DNA of 64,000 bases from Muribaculaceae bacterium (GTDB taxonomy: Bacteria; Bacteroidota; Bacteroidia; Bacteroidales; Muribaculaceae). The notes beneath the pieces are model-generated. The model did no database searches, was not told where the DNA came from, and saw nothing but the letters and a program-made list of their open reading frames with translations. The translations under genes and the position numbers were made by a program. Of this stretch, positions 18,534-28,160 are shown in pieces. The DNA is taken from the NCBI GenBank assembly GCA_017620635.1, contig JAGAUV010000007.1:24601-88600 (forward strand). Reading direction: 5' to 3'. Every line of letters starts with the position of its first letter. Positions within the stretch are counted from its first letter, which is position 1.

Positions 18534-19985
18534 ATGGCAAAAGAAAAAAAGAAGAAGAAACAGACACGGGCGCCATTGACGTCTGACACATATATGCGCA
18601 AGGTCATGCGCACACTGCCGGTAGATAAATGCTATGTCAATTCCGACTGGGCGGAGCAGGGCATGGCTCATGTGGTAATCGTGCGCCGCCGACCGGACGG
18701 TAAATTCGCGATGGCAGTATATCTCGTCGATACATACTGCCTCGGTGTCAAGGATGCCTTCTGGCGGACCAGCCTTGTAAAAGCCGAGCTCGACGCCATG
18801 ATCAAGAACTTCGAAGAGCGTATCGGTATCGAAGAATGCGACTATGCCACCGCACACAACCTCATACTCGGCGCGATAGAGTTTGCCGAAGAGGGCGGCA
18901 TAAAGCCATGCAAGGAATGGATCTACGGCCAGTACGGCCTTGATGAAGATACCGATGACATACCTTTGATCGAATTTGACTACGGTGTCAACGGAAAGCA
19001 CTGTCTCAATACCTATACCCGAAAGGAAGGCGCGAAATATATACCCATGCTCCGGTCTGCTCTCGGCGATGACTTCTATGTCAGGTTCGAAGACGAGTTG
19101 CCGCAGCTTGATTCAATGCCGGAGGAGGAATATTCAGATCCCGAAGGAGTTGAATATCCGACAGAGCTTAATCTGACGCATCCCGAGATAGCCGAAATAC
19201 TGTGCTCGAAGGACAATATCATGTTTGTCCCTGTCGATGAAATGGCGCGTATCGCAGCTATCGACCGCGACGAATTGCTTGCCGACCTCGAGCAACTGGC
19301 CATGTATGAGCTTGGCAAGGTAGCCGAACTTAAGCCGGCTTACGATGAAGAACCCGAAGAGGCTGCAGTGTTCCATATTGTCACAATTCTGAACAGTCTG
19401 GCCGACAGCCGTGGGCTTGACACTTTGCTTGCCGTACTGCGCGTGCCTCAGGATACTCTCGACTATTATTTCGGCGATACGGCTCCACATCTGTTTGCTT
19501 CTGCGATCAGCAATTGCAGCGAAGGCCGCCTTGCCGATCTTGAATCGTTCCTCAACGAGCCGGGCAGGACCTGGTATAACCGCTCGATGGTGCTTGATGC
19601 CATGGAGATGCTCCGACAGAAAGGCAACAAGGAAGTGAATGAGATAGTCCGCCGTCAGCTCGAAAGTATGGCGGCGCGTGTGCCGGAACTCAAGAGTGCC
19701 GACGCCCAGTATGCCGGATTCGTATGCATTCAGGCCATGAATACCGGCGACAGATCCATGTTGCCCTTGATAAAGGAACTGTACGACAATAATCTGATAG
19801 CTCCGGGAGTATGCGGCGACTATGAGAAAGTCGAAGAAGATTATGGTGAAGCGAATGATAGTGCTCCGATGACTATGAGTAATATCTATTGCTGGACAAA
19901 GCATTTCCAGGAAGCGTATGGAGCTGATTTTGTCAGATACAAGGAGCCTGATTATAATTATCTGTGGGTTAAGGAGGGAGAATAA
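18534..19985 (+). CDS. Conserved protein of unknown function, DUF1186-like C-terminal half
   Basis: A 483-residue cytoplasmic protein. It opens with a very basic tail (MAKEKKKKKQTR), then a roughly 130-residue region with a strand-rich VVIVRRRPDGKFAMAVYLVDTYCLGVKDAF segment, then a second domain (about 270-440) made of helical pairs resembling HEAT/DUF1186-type repeats (YYFGDTAPHLFASAI, then GRLADLESFLNEPGRTW, then NRSMVLDAMEML). No catalytic motif is recognised. Its stop shares one base with the ruvA start (TAATG), so RuvA translation is coupled to it. That hints at, but does not show, a role near nucleic acids. The DUF1186 assignment is from memory and needs a profile search. Confidence 0.6.
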   Translation: MAKEKKKKKQTRAPLTSDTYMRKVMRTLPVDKCYVNSDWAEQGMAHVVIVRRRPDGKFAMAVYLVDTYCLGVKDAFWRTSLVKAELDAMIKNFEERIGIEECDYATAHNLILGAIEFAEEGGIKPCKEWIYGQYGLDEDTDDIPLIEFDYGVNGKHCLNTYTRKEGAKYIPMLRSALGDDFYVRFEDELPQLDSMPEEEYSDPEGVEYPTELNLTHPEIAEILCSKDNIMFVPVDEMARIAAIDRDELLADLEQLAMYELGKVAELKPAYDEEPEEAAVFHIVTILNSLADSRGLDTLLAVLRVPQDTLDYYFGDTAPHLFASAISNCSEGRLADLESFLNEPGRTWYNRSMVLDAMEMLRQKGNKEVNEIVRRQLESMAARVPELKSADAQYAGFVCIQAMNTGDRSMLPLIKELYDNNLIAPGVCGDYEKVEEDYGEANDSAPMTMSNIYCWTKHFQEAYGADFVRYKEPDYNYLWVKEGE

Positions 19986-20569
19986 TGATAGAGTATATCA
20001 AAGGTTCTCTTGCCGCCCTTACGCCTACAGCCGTGACGGTAGAGACCGGCAGCGGTATAGGCTTCCGTCTCAATATCACATTGCCGACCTTCAGCACTCT
20101 CGAGGGTCAGAGCGAGGCGATGCTGTATGTGCACGAAGCCATACGCGACGACGCATGGGTGCTCTACGGATTCGCTACCGAGCGCGAGCGTGAATTATTC
20201 CGTTCGCTTATAGGTGTTTCCGGCGTCGGCGCAGCCACGGCCGTGATAATTTTGTCGTCGCTACAGGGCGATGAGCTTGCCGCTGTCATAGCCGGAGGCG
20301 ATGTGAAAAAGCTGAAAAGTATAAAAGGAATAGGCACAAAGACAGCCGAACGTATAATTGTAGACCTGCGTGATAAAATAAAAGGCGTATCCGAAACGTT
20401 ATTTACACAGATCGCTGCGCGTACTGATGCTTATGATGAAGCTCTCGGAGCCTTGCAGATGCTTGGTTTCGACCGCCGGCAGAGCGAGAAGGTGCTCACG
20501 GCGATCTTCGACAAGGAACCGGCTATCAAAGTCGAGGCGGCCATCAGACGCGCTTTGTCGATGATGTGA
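19985..20569 (+). CDS. ruvA: Holliday junction branch-migration protein RuvA
   Basis: A 194-residue protein that tetramerises on four-way DNA junctions and loads the RuvB helicase. The N-terminal OB-fold (about 1-62) begins MIEYIKGSLAALTPTAVTVE. Two helix-hairpin-helix motifs follow (LIGVSGVGAATAVIILSSL and IKGIGTKTAERIIVDLRDK), and the last 45 residues form domain III, which contacts RuvB. The length is normal. The start overlaps the stop of the upstream gene by one base. ruvB and ruvC are not in the window. sprA follows 69 bases later; ruvA-sprA adjacency is, from memory, a recurrent arrangement in Bacteroidota. Confidence 0.96.
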   Translation: MIEYIKGSLAALTPTAVTVETGSGIGFRLNITLPTFSTLEGQSEAMLYVHEAIRDDAWVLYGFATERERELFRSLIGVSGVGAATAVIILSSLQGDELAAVIAGGDVKKLKSIKGIGTKTAERIIVDLRDKIKGVSETLFTQIAARTDAYDEALGALQMLGFDRRQSEKVLTAIFDKEPAIKVEAAIRRALSMM

Positions 20570-20581
20570 TGCTTTTAAGTT

Positions 20582-20627
20582 TATGAGTCGACCGGTCTCT
20601 ACGTAAACTGACCGCAAAAGACTCATA
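20582..20627. repeat. Inverted repeat between ruvA and sprA
   Basis: TATGAGTC at 20582-20589 is mirrored by GACTCATA at 20620-20627, with a GACCGGTC palindrome inside the left part. It lies in the 69-base gap, has no T-tract, and could be an operator or an mRNA hairpin before sprA. Confidence 0.4.
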
Positions 20628-20638
20628 GACTTCTATTA

Positions 20639-23600
20639 ATGGAAAAAGGGTTTGTCCGACATATTTTATCATCGGTGCTGCCGGCTGTATTGTTGGTAGC
20701 TCTCAGTGTGTCGGCCCGTGCGCAGCTCTATCATCCTGATCTTCCGCCCCCAGCGCCGGCCTCCGTGCCTCCGGCGGCTCCCGGCGATTCGATAGGCCTG
20801 CCTATGCCTATAGCGCCCTCGATACCGCGCAGCTATGAGGATCTGATGCGCGACGAGATGGCCTATGACCTCTCCACTCCCTCGAATATCAAGACGACAG
20901 CCGACTATGACCCGGCCAGCGGGTGCTATATCGTGCGCACACGGCTTGGCGACATCGACATCGCCACGCCGTTCATGCTTACCGCCGAGCAGTACAACAA
21001 CTGGCAGTTCCGCCGCTCCATGCAGCAGTACTACCGCGAGCGCAACACCGGGCTCTTTACTGAAAAAGAAAAGGAGCCCTTCAATATCCTCGACATGAAC
21101 TTCGCTCTGGGGCCCCTCGAGAAGATATTCGGCCCCGGCGGTGTTTCGCTCAAGACCCAGGGCTCGGTGCAGATCAAAATGGGTATCAAGAGCAACAAGA
21201 CCGACAATCCGTCGCTGTCGCTCTCGGCTCGCCGCAAGACATATTTTGACTTCGAACAGAAGATACAGGCTACCATAGCCGCCGGTGTGGGCGACCGCAT
21301 GAAGTTCAATATGACTTACAACACCGACGCTACCTTCGATTTCGACTCCAAAAATCTCAAGCTCGCATATGAGGGCAAGGAGGATGATATCGTCAAGAGT
21401 ATCGAGGCCGGCAATGTGTCGATGACTACCGGATCATCGCTGATACGCGGCTCGACGGCACTCTTCGGTATCAAATCCAAGCTCCAGTTCGGCAAACTTA
21501 CGGCAACGGCTCTTGTGTCGCAGCAGAACAGCGAGTCGAAAACAGTCAATACCCGAGGCGGCGCCCAGACAACAGAGTTTACCGTCAATGCCGACGAGTA
21601 CGACCAGAACCGCCATTATTTTCTGGCGCACTACTTCCGCGACAACTACGACCGTTTCGCATCGCGTCTGCCTTTCGTATCATCCGGCATCAAGATCACA
21701 CGCATCGAGGTATGGATCACTAATAAAAACGGAAAATTCGACCAGTCGCGCAACTTTGTCGGCTTTATGGACCTCGGCGAAGAAAGTCATCTTGCCAGCG
21801 ACTACTGGACCCCCAATCCATCGCTCGTGATACCGGCCAACGCCTCCAACAACCTGCTGCAGACCATCAAGACCGACTACCCGGACGCACGAAATATCAA
21901 TCTCGTTACCCAGGCTCTCGAACCGCTTGTCGCTTACGGTATTACCGGCGGCCGCGACTATGAGAAGGTTGAGAGCGCGCGCCTGCTCTCGAGCAGCGAG
22001 TATACCCTCAACTCCACATTGGGTTATATCTCTATCAAGAGCGCGCTGAGTGCCGACGAGGTGCTCGCCGTGGCCTTTGAGTACACCTACAACGGCCAGG
22101 TGTATCAGGTGGGCGAGTTCTCCGGCGATATCACGTCTACCGACCAGAGCCTCTACCTCAAGATGCTCAAGAGCACGACAAACACTCCGTCGCTCCCCAT
22201 GTGGGATCTTATGATGAAGAATGTGTACTCGCTCGGCGGATATCAGGTGCAGAAGCAGAAGTTCAAGCTCAATATCAAATACCTGTCCGACACCACCGGC
22301 ACTCAGATCAACTATCTGCCCGTGCCCGGCCTCAACGACCAGTCGCTGCTTCAGGTAATGAATCTTGACCGCATCGACAGCAACGAGGAGAGCAACCCCG
22401 ACGGTTTCTTCGATTATATCGAGGGCTACACCATCATGCCGCAGACGGGCAAGGTAATATTCCCTGTAGTGGAGCCTTTCGGCAGCCACCTTGCCAAGAA
22501 GATAGGCAACGAGGCCCTCGCGCAGAAGTATGTCTATCAGGAACTGTACGATTCTACAGCCGTCGTCGCCCGACAGTATGCCGATAAAAACAAATTCATC
22601 CTTACTGGCGAATACATGGCGTCGGCCGGCTCTCAGATACGCCTCAATGCCATGAATGTGCCCAGAGGCTCGGTGGTGGTCATGGCCGGCGGCGTACGCC
22701 TGACCGAGAATTCCGACTATACCGTCGACTATGCCATGGGCATCGTTACCATTACCAACCAGAGCATCATCGACTCGGGCCAGAATATAAGCGTGACTCT
22801 TGAGAATCAGAGCCTTTTCTCTATGCAGCGCAAGACCCTGCTCGGCCTTGACCTGCAGTATCAGCTCAACAAGAATCTCAACATCGGAGCCACCATGCTC
22901 CATTTCTCTGAAAAAGCATTGCTCGAGAAGGTAAACATCGGCGACGAGACGGTCAACAATTCGATGTTCGGCTTTAATCTGGCCTACAACGGCGAGTTTA
23001 TGTGGCTTACCAATCTCCTCAACAAGATACCGACAGTCAACGCTACCGCACCCTCGCGCCTGAGCCTCACTGCCGAGTATGCCCGAATCATGCCGCATGC
23101 ACAGAAATCGGGCTCAAACAAAGGCTCGTCGTATATCGACGATTTCGAAAGCACACAGACCGGCATCGACCTCAGATCGCCGTACTCGTGGTTCCTTGCC
23201 TCGACGCCCTATGACCCGTCGGCCGACGCATTGTTCCCCGAGGCACAGCTGAGCAACAATCCGGCATATGGCAAGAACCGCGCGCTCATCAACTGGTATT
23301 ATATCGACCGCCTCTTTACCATGCGTAATTCGTCGATGTGCCCAGGCTATATCAAGAGCGACCTCAAACAGCTGTCGAATCCATATGTCCGCGAGATCAA
23401 GACCTACGAAATTTTCCCCGGCCGCGAGGTGGGCTATGCCGAGACAGATTACATCCAGACCCTCAATCTGTCGTACTATCCTACCGAGCGCGGCCCGTAC
23501 AACCTGGACAGCGACAACATAGCCGACGACGGCAGTCTCCTCAACCCCGAAAGACGCTGGGGCGGCATCATGCGGCGAATGGATAACCCGAATTTCGAGC

Positions 23601-26600
23601 AGACTAATATCGAATATGTGCAGTTCTGGCTGCTCAATCCGTTCCTCGACCCCGAGAACCCCAATTATGAGGGCGGCGATCTTTACTTCAATCTCGGCGA
23701 GATAAGCGAGGATATACTCAAGGACGGTCTCAAAAGCTATGAGAACGGCATACCTTACGACGGTAACGACCAATACCTCACGGAGACAGCCTGGGGCCGT
23801 GTGTCGAAGCAGAACTCGCTGACTTATTCTTTCGACAACAACACCGGCTCGCGTCTGGCCCAGGACGTCGGCCTTGACGGACTGCATACAGACCAGGAAT
23901 TCGAGTTCCCGACATACAGGGATTATGTGGATTCCTACCGCCTCAAGCTGTCGGCGGCAGCGTCCGACGAACTGCAGCGCGACAAGTTTTCGCCGCTTAA
24001 CGACCCTGCAGGCGACAATTACCACTTCTATCGTGGCTATGACTACGACGAGCAGCGCCTCGGCATCCTGGAGCGCTACAAACGCTACAACGGCGTGGAA
24101 GGCAACTCGCTGTCGCCTGAGGATGCTCCCGATCCGCTGTACCAGTCGTCGCGCTCGGTGCCCGATGTGGAGGATATCAACCAGGACAATACGCTTAACG
24201 AATATGAGCGATACTTCCAGTACCGCATATCGATACGTCCCGAGGATCTTGTCGTAGGCAAGAACTTTATTACCGACAAGCAGGTGTCGATAGTGCCTAC
24301 GCGCGACGGCAAGACACAGGAGGTGGAATGGTATCAGTTCAAGGTGCCTCTTAGCGATTATGAAAAAGTGATAGGCAACATAAGCGACTTCTCCACTATC
24401 CGTTTCATGCGAATGTTCATGACGGGCTTCAAGGCGGTGACACACCTCCGTTTCGGCAGCCTCGAGCTTGTGCGCGGCGAGTGGCGCACATACGACTTCA
24501 ATCTCAACAGCCGCGGCGATGCTCCTGCTCAGGGGCAGCTCGATGTAAGTGTTGTCAACATAGAGGAGAATGCCGAGCGTACCCCTGTCAACTATGTGCT
24601 TCCTCCCGGCGTGACCCGTATAACCGACCCCGGACAGAGCCAGATCACACAGCTCAACGAGCAGTCCATGTCGATGAAGCTTACCGGCCTTACCGCCGGC
24701 GACGCCCGCGGCGTATACCGCAATACACAGCTCGACCTGCGCAACTACAAACGCCTGCAGATGTGGGTGCACGCAGAGTCTCTTATCGACAACCCGACAG
24801 CCCTGCAGTCGGGACAGATGTCGGTATTCGTGCGTCTCGGCTCTGATGTGAAAAACAATTTCTACGAGTACGAGGTACCCCTCGAGCTCACTCCGCCCGG
24901 AACGTACAACCGTTATCTTACGTCCGACCAGTATATCGTATGGCCGCGATCCAACTATCTCGACTTCAACCTCCAGTCGCTTATCGACCTCAAGAAAGAG
25001 CGCAACCGCGCCAAGAGGGCGGAGGAGAGCGGTGTCGGTTTCGGCATACTGTTCACGGGCCGCGACCCTGCAAACGAACGCAACAGAATGGCCGTGATGG
25101 GCAATCCGTCGCTGAGCGATGTAAGGGTAATACTGATAGGCGTGAGAAACAACGCGTCGACGGTCAAGAACGGTATCGTGTGGGTCAATGAGCTTAAAGT
25201 TACCGACTTCAACGAGGAGGGCGGCTATGCAGCCAAGGCAAACGCGACACTGAACATGAGCGATATAGCCACAGTGAATCTCGGCGCGCATGTCGAGACG
25301 GCCGGCTTCGGCAGCGTGGACCAGTCGCTCAACGAGCGGCGCCTCGATGATTACGAGCAGTATAATGTCGCCGTACAGGCCGATCTGGGCCGGTTCCTGC
25401 CGGAGAAGGCCAAGCTTAAGGCGCCGGTGTACTACTCGGTAACCAAGGAAAAGATTTCGCCCAAATACAATCCACTCGATCAGGACGTGCTGCTGAAAGA
25501 TGCTCTCGACGACTGCGCCAACGATCACGAGCGCGACTCGATAAGCGCATTCGCTATCGAGCATACCAAGATACAGAACTTCTCTGTTTCCGGCCTCAAG
25601 TTCGATGTCAAGAGCAAGAACCCCATGCCCTGGGATCCGGCCAACTTTACTGTAAACTTCTCGTTTACAAAGCAGAGCAAGACCGACCCGACTACCGAGT
25701 ATGAGAACACCAACGACTACCGCGGCTCCCTTGCCTACTCATATTCGCCGTTCATAAAGCCTTTCAGGCCTTTCTCCAAGATCAAGGGCAAGAGCAAGAA
25801 CGCACGCTTCCTGCGCGAATGGGAGCTGCAGTGGCTGCCTAACAATATATCGTTCCTCACATCGATGAACCGCAACTACTATGAGCAGCAGGTGCGCTCG
25901 GAAGTGGATGTGATGTTCCAGCTGCCTGTGTCGGTAAGCAAGAACTGGCTATGGGACCGCCAGCTGTCGCTCACGTGGAATATAACCAAGAGCCTGCAGC
26001 TGTCGTTCAACTCCAACACATCGGCAAGGATTGAGGAGACTGTCGGCGCTGTCAACAAAAAACTTTTTCCCGACAAATACCGCGAGTGGAAGGACACCGT
26101 ATGGCAGAGCATCAAGTCGATGGGTACGCCGTGGAACTACAACCAGACCTTTACCGGCTCGTACAAGGCTCCGTTCTCGCGAATAAGCTTCCTCGATTTC
26201 CTGACCGGCAATGTGAGCTATAACGCGACATACCGCTGGGACAGGGGCGCCACTATCGATGGTGTGCGTATGGGCAACAGCATATCGAACCAGGCTGCCT
26301 GGACCGCCGACGGCCGTGTCAACTTCGAGACTTTCTATAATAAGATACCTCTCCTGAACGAGATCAACAAGCGCTTCGCCAACAAGCGTCCCACCACGAC
26401 TCAGCCCAAGAAAGCGCGTAAGTTCGAGCGTACCTTCCAGCTCAAACCGGATACGACCCTGCTTATCAAGCACAATCTGCGCACCAGGAAGGTCAAGGTT
26501 ACAGCTGTAGATGCCAAGACCAACGAACCTGTGCGCCTCCAGACGAGGATAGTGGACAACAACAGCGTGGAAGTGCTTACCCGAGGCGATCAGAACCTCA

Positions 26601-28078
26601 AGTTTACCATACTTGAGATACTGAAGGACGAGAAGTCTCTGATGCGCAATATCGGCGAGTATGCCTTGCGCTTTGTAATGTCGCCGAGATCCTTGTCGGT
26701 GCGCTACCGCAACACCCGTTCTATGTCGCTGCCTCTCTTCCGTCCGGATATCGGTAATATCTTCGGCCAGTCGCGCAGCAACGGCCCTATGTCGCCGGGT
26801 CTCGACTTCGCATTCGGCTTTACCGGCAAGGAATATATACAGAAGGCTCTCGACCGCGGCTGGCTCATTACCGACGACGGCCAGACATCGCCGGCGATAT
26901 GGTCGAAGACCAACGAGCTCAATATCGAAGGCGTGGTAGAGCCGGTCAAGGGTCTCAAGATAACCCTGACTTTCAACCGCACCGACAACCGCAACTCACA
27001 GGTACAGTTCATGTACAACGATATGCCGACATCACTGTCGGGTTCATACACCAAGACCCATTGCGCGATACTTACCGCCTTGCGCTCGTCGAACGCCAAG
27101 GACGGCTACAACTCCGAAGCCTTCAATCAGTTCCTTGCCAACATCCCCGAGATACGCAGCAGGGTTGAGGCCCAGTATGCCGGAATGCTTTATCCTACCG
27201 GCGGCTTCATGGCCGGCAATCCTCTCGGCGGCAAACCGTACAATCCCGAGGCCGGCACCGTGAGCGAGACTTCGTCGGATGTGCTTATCCCTGCGTTTGT
27301 CGCCGCTTACACCAAGACCGATGCCGGACGTCAGACGCTAAATCCTTTCCCCGATTTCTCCGCCGTACTGCCCAACTGGCGTATTACCTACGACGGATTC
27401 GTCAATCTTGGCCGCATGCGCGACATATTCAAGAGTTTCTCGGTCAACCATGCTTATCAGTGTACGTATACGGTGGGCTCTTATTCGTCGTACCTCAACT
27501 GGCTTAGCGCCGACGGCAAAGCCAATCTCGGCTTCACACTTGATGAACTGACAGGCCGTCCGGTGCCGACCTCGCCTTACAATATTTCGTCGGTTGCCAT
27601 TACCGAACGTTTCGCGCCGCTTATCGGCGTGACGGCAACGCTCAAGAACGATCTGCAGTTTAATGTGGAGTATCGCGACCAGCGTACGCTCACACTCAAC
27701 AGTGCTGCCGGCCAGGTGGTGGAAGCCTCGTCGCGCGGCATAACGATAGGAGCAGGGTACAAGATCGTCGGCTTCAATACCGTGCTCAAGATGAAAGGCT
27801 CGCAGCAGGGTATAAGCAATGACCTCACGCTCAACGCCGACTTCTCATATCAGAACAACCAGGCTCTGATACGCCGCATAGAGAGCAACTATACGCAGCC
27901 TACAAGCGGCACGAATACGATCAATATCAATTTCTCGGCATCATATATCCTCAGCAAGCGCTTGACACTTTCGGCATATTTCGATCATCAGGTCAACAGC
28001 CCCATAGTCACGACGAGCGCCTACCCGACCACAAACTCGTCGTACGGCCTGTCGCTGAATCTCAATCTTGCCCGATAA
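20639..28078 (+). CDS. sprA: SprA, type IX secretion outer-membrane translocon
   Basis: A 2479-residue protein, the size expected for SprA (also called Sov), the very large beta-barrel through which the type IX secretion system exports proteins bearing T9SS C-terminal domains. A signal peptide (about 1-28, ...SVSARAQ) precedes a Pro-rich stretch. Typical segments include TPSNIKTTADYDPASGCYIVRTRLGD and the repeated SprA-type KTQGSVQIKMGIKSN region. Further segments are SSYIDDFESTQTGIDLRSP near residue 830, YVQFWLLNPF, and a C-terminal barrel ending LNLNLAR. Domain limits are not resolved by eye. No other T9SS gene (porV, sprE, gldKLMN) lies in the window. It may be cotranscribed with ruvA, as I see no clear promoter in the gap. 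Confidence 0.93.
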   Translation: MEKGFVRHILSSVLPAVLLVALSVSARAQLYHPDLPPPAPASVPPAAPGDSIGLPMPIAPSIPRSYEDLMRDEMAYDLSTPSNIKTTADYDPASGCYIVRTRLGDIDIATPFMLTAEQYNNWQFRRSMQQYYRERNTGLFTEKEKEPFNILDMNFALGPLEKIFGPGGVSLKTQGSVQIKMGIKSNKTDNPSLSLSARRKTYFDFEQKIQATIAAGVGDRMKFNMTYNTDATFDFDSKNLKLAYEGKEDDIVKSIEAGNVSMTTGSSLIRGSTALFGIKSKLQFGKLTATALVSQQNSESKTVNTRGGAQTTEFTVNADEYDQNRHYFLAHYFRDNYDRFASRLPFVSSGIKITRIEVWITNKNGKFDQSRNFVGFMDLGEESHLASDYWTPNPSLVIPANASNNLLQTIKTDYPDARNINLVTQALEPLVAYGITGGRDYEKVESARLLSSSEYTLNSTLGYISIKSALSADEVLAVAFEYTYNGQVYQVGEFSGDITSTDQSLYLKMLKSTTNTPSLPMWDLMMKNVYSLGGYQVQKQKFKLNIKYLSDTTGTQINYLPVPGLNDQSLLQVMNLDRIDSNEESNPDGFFDYIEGYTIMPQTGKVIFPVVEPFGSHLAKKIGNEALAQKYVYQELYDSTAVVARQYADKNKFILTGEYMASAGSQIRLNAMNVPRGSVVVMAGGVRLTENSDYTVDYAMGIVTITNQSIIDSGQNISVTLENQSLFSMQRKTLLGLDLQYQLNKNLNIGATMLHFSEKALLEKVNIGDETVNNSMFGFNLAYNGEFMWLTNLLNKIPTVNATAPSRLSLTAEYARIMPHAQKSGSNKGSSYIDDFESTQTGIDLRSPYSWFLASTPYDPSADALFPEAQLSNNPAYGKNRALINWYYIDRLFTMRNSSMCPGYIKSDLKQLSNPYVREIKTYEIFPGREVGYAETDYIQTLNLSYYPTERGPYNLDSDNIADDGSLLNPERRWGGIMRRMDNPNFEQTNIEYVQFWLLNPFLDPENPNYEGGDLYFNLGEISEDILKDGLKSYENGIPYDGNDQYLTETAWGRVSKQNSLTYSFDNNTGSRLAQDVGLDGLHTDQEFEFPTYRDYVDSYRLKLSAAASDELQRDKFSPLNDPAGDNYHFYRGYDYDEQRLGILERYKRYNGVEGNSLSPEDAPDPLYQSSRSVPDVEDINQDNTLNEYERYFQYRISIRPEDLVVGKNFITDKQVSIVPTRDGKTQEVEWYQFKVPLSDYEKVIGNISDFSTIRFMRMFMTGFKAVTHLRFGSLELVRGEWRTYDFNLNSRGDAPAQGQLDVSVVNIEENAERTPVNYVLPPGVTRITDPGQSQITQLNEQSMSMKLTGLTAGDARGVYRNTQLDLRNYKRLQMWVHAESLIDNPTALQSGQMSVFVRLGSDVKNNFYEYEVPLELTPPGTYNRYLTSDQYIVWPRSNYLDFNLQSLIDLKKERNRAKRAEESGVGFGILFTGRDPANERNRMAVMGNPSLSDVRVILIGVRNNASTVKNGIVWVNELKVTDFNEEGGYAAKANATLNMSDIATVNLGAHVETAGFGSVDQSLNERRLDDYEQYNVAVQADLGRFLPEKAKLKAPVYYSVTKEKISPKYNPLDQDVLLKDALDDCANDHERDSISAFAIEHTKIQNFSVSGLKFDVKSKNPMPWDPANFTVNFSFTKQSKTDPTTEYENTNDYRGSLAYSYSPFIKPFRPFSKIKGKSKNARFLREWELQWLPNNISFLTSMNRNYYEQQVRSEVDVMFQLPVSVSKNWLWDRQLSLTWNITKSLQLSFNSNTSARIEETVGAVNKKLFPDKYREWKDTVWQSIKSMGTPWNYNQTFTGSYKAPFSRISFLDFLTGNVSYNATYRWDRGATIDGVRMGNSISNQAAWTADGRVNFETFYNKIPLLNEINKRFANKRPTTTQPKKARKFERTFQLKPDTTLLIKHNLRTRKVKVTAVDAKTNEPVRLQTRIVDNNSVEVLTRGDQNLKFTILEILKDEKSLMRNIGEYALRFVMSPRSLSVRYRNTRSMSLPLFRPDIGNIFGQSRSNGPMSPGLDFAFGFTGKEYIQKALDRGWLITDDGQTSPAIWSKTNELNIEGVVEPVKGLKITLTFNRTDNRNSQVQFMYNDMPTSLSGSYTKTHCAILTALRSSNAKDGYNSEAFNQFLANIPEIRSRVEAQYAGMLYPTGGFMAGNPLGGKPYNPEAGTVSETSSDVLIPAFVAAYTKTDAGRQTLNPFPDFSAVLPNWRITYDGFVNLGRMRDIFKSFSVNHAYQCTYTVGSYSSYLNWLSADGKANLGFTLDELTGRPVPTSPYNISSVAITERFAPLIGVTATLKNDLQFNVEYRDQRTLTLNSAAGQVVEASSRGITIGAGYKIVGFNTVLKMKGSQQGISNDLTLNADFSYQNNQALIRRIESNYTQPTSGTNTININFSASYILSKRLTLSAYFDHQVNSPIVTTSAYPTTNSSYGLSLNLNLAR

Positions 28079-28105
28079 GCAGTCCGTGAAATCAATATAA
28101 TTCGC

Positions 28106-28113
28106 TATCTTTG
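28106..28113 (+). promoter_or_regulatory. -7 element TATCTTTG of the hexuronate operon
   Basis: It matches TAnnTTTG 48 bases before the kdgK ATG; transcription would start near 28120. A candidate operator, TAATTG (28124-28129) mirrored by CAATTA (28145-28150), lies just downstream of the presumed start site, where a repressor could block transcription. Confidence 0.55.
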
Positions 28114-28160
28114 CATAACAGCATAATTGTATACACTAATAAACCAATTATTAAACTTAT

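Noticed and set aside
23114-25564. An 816-codon reverse open frame inside sprA
   Set aside because: Same reason: antisense shadow of a long biased gene, with unusual Val/His-rich composition.
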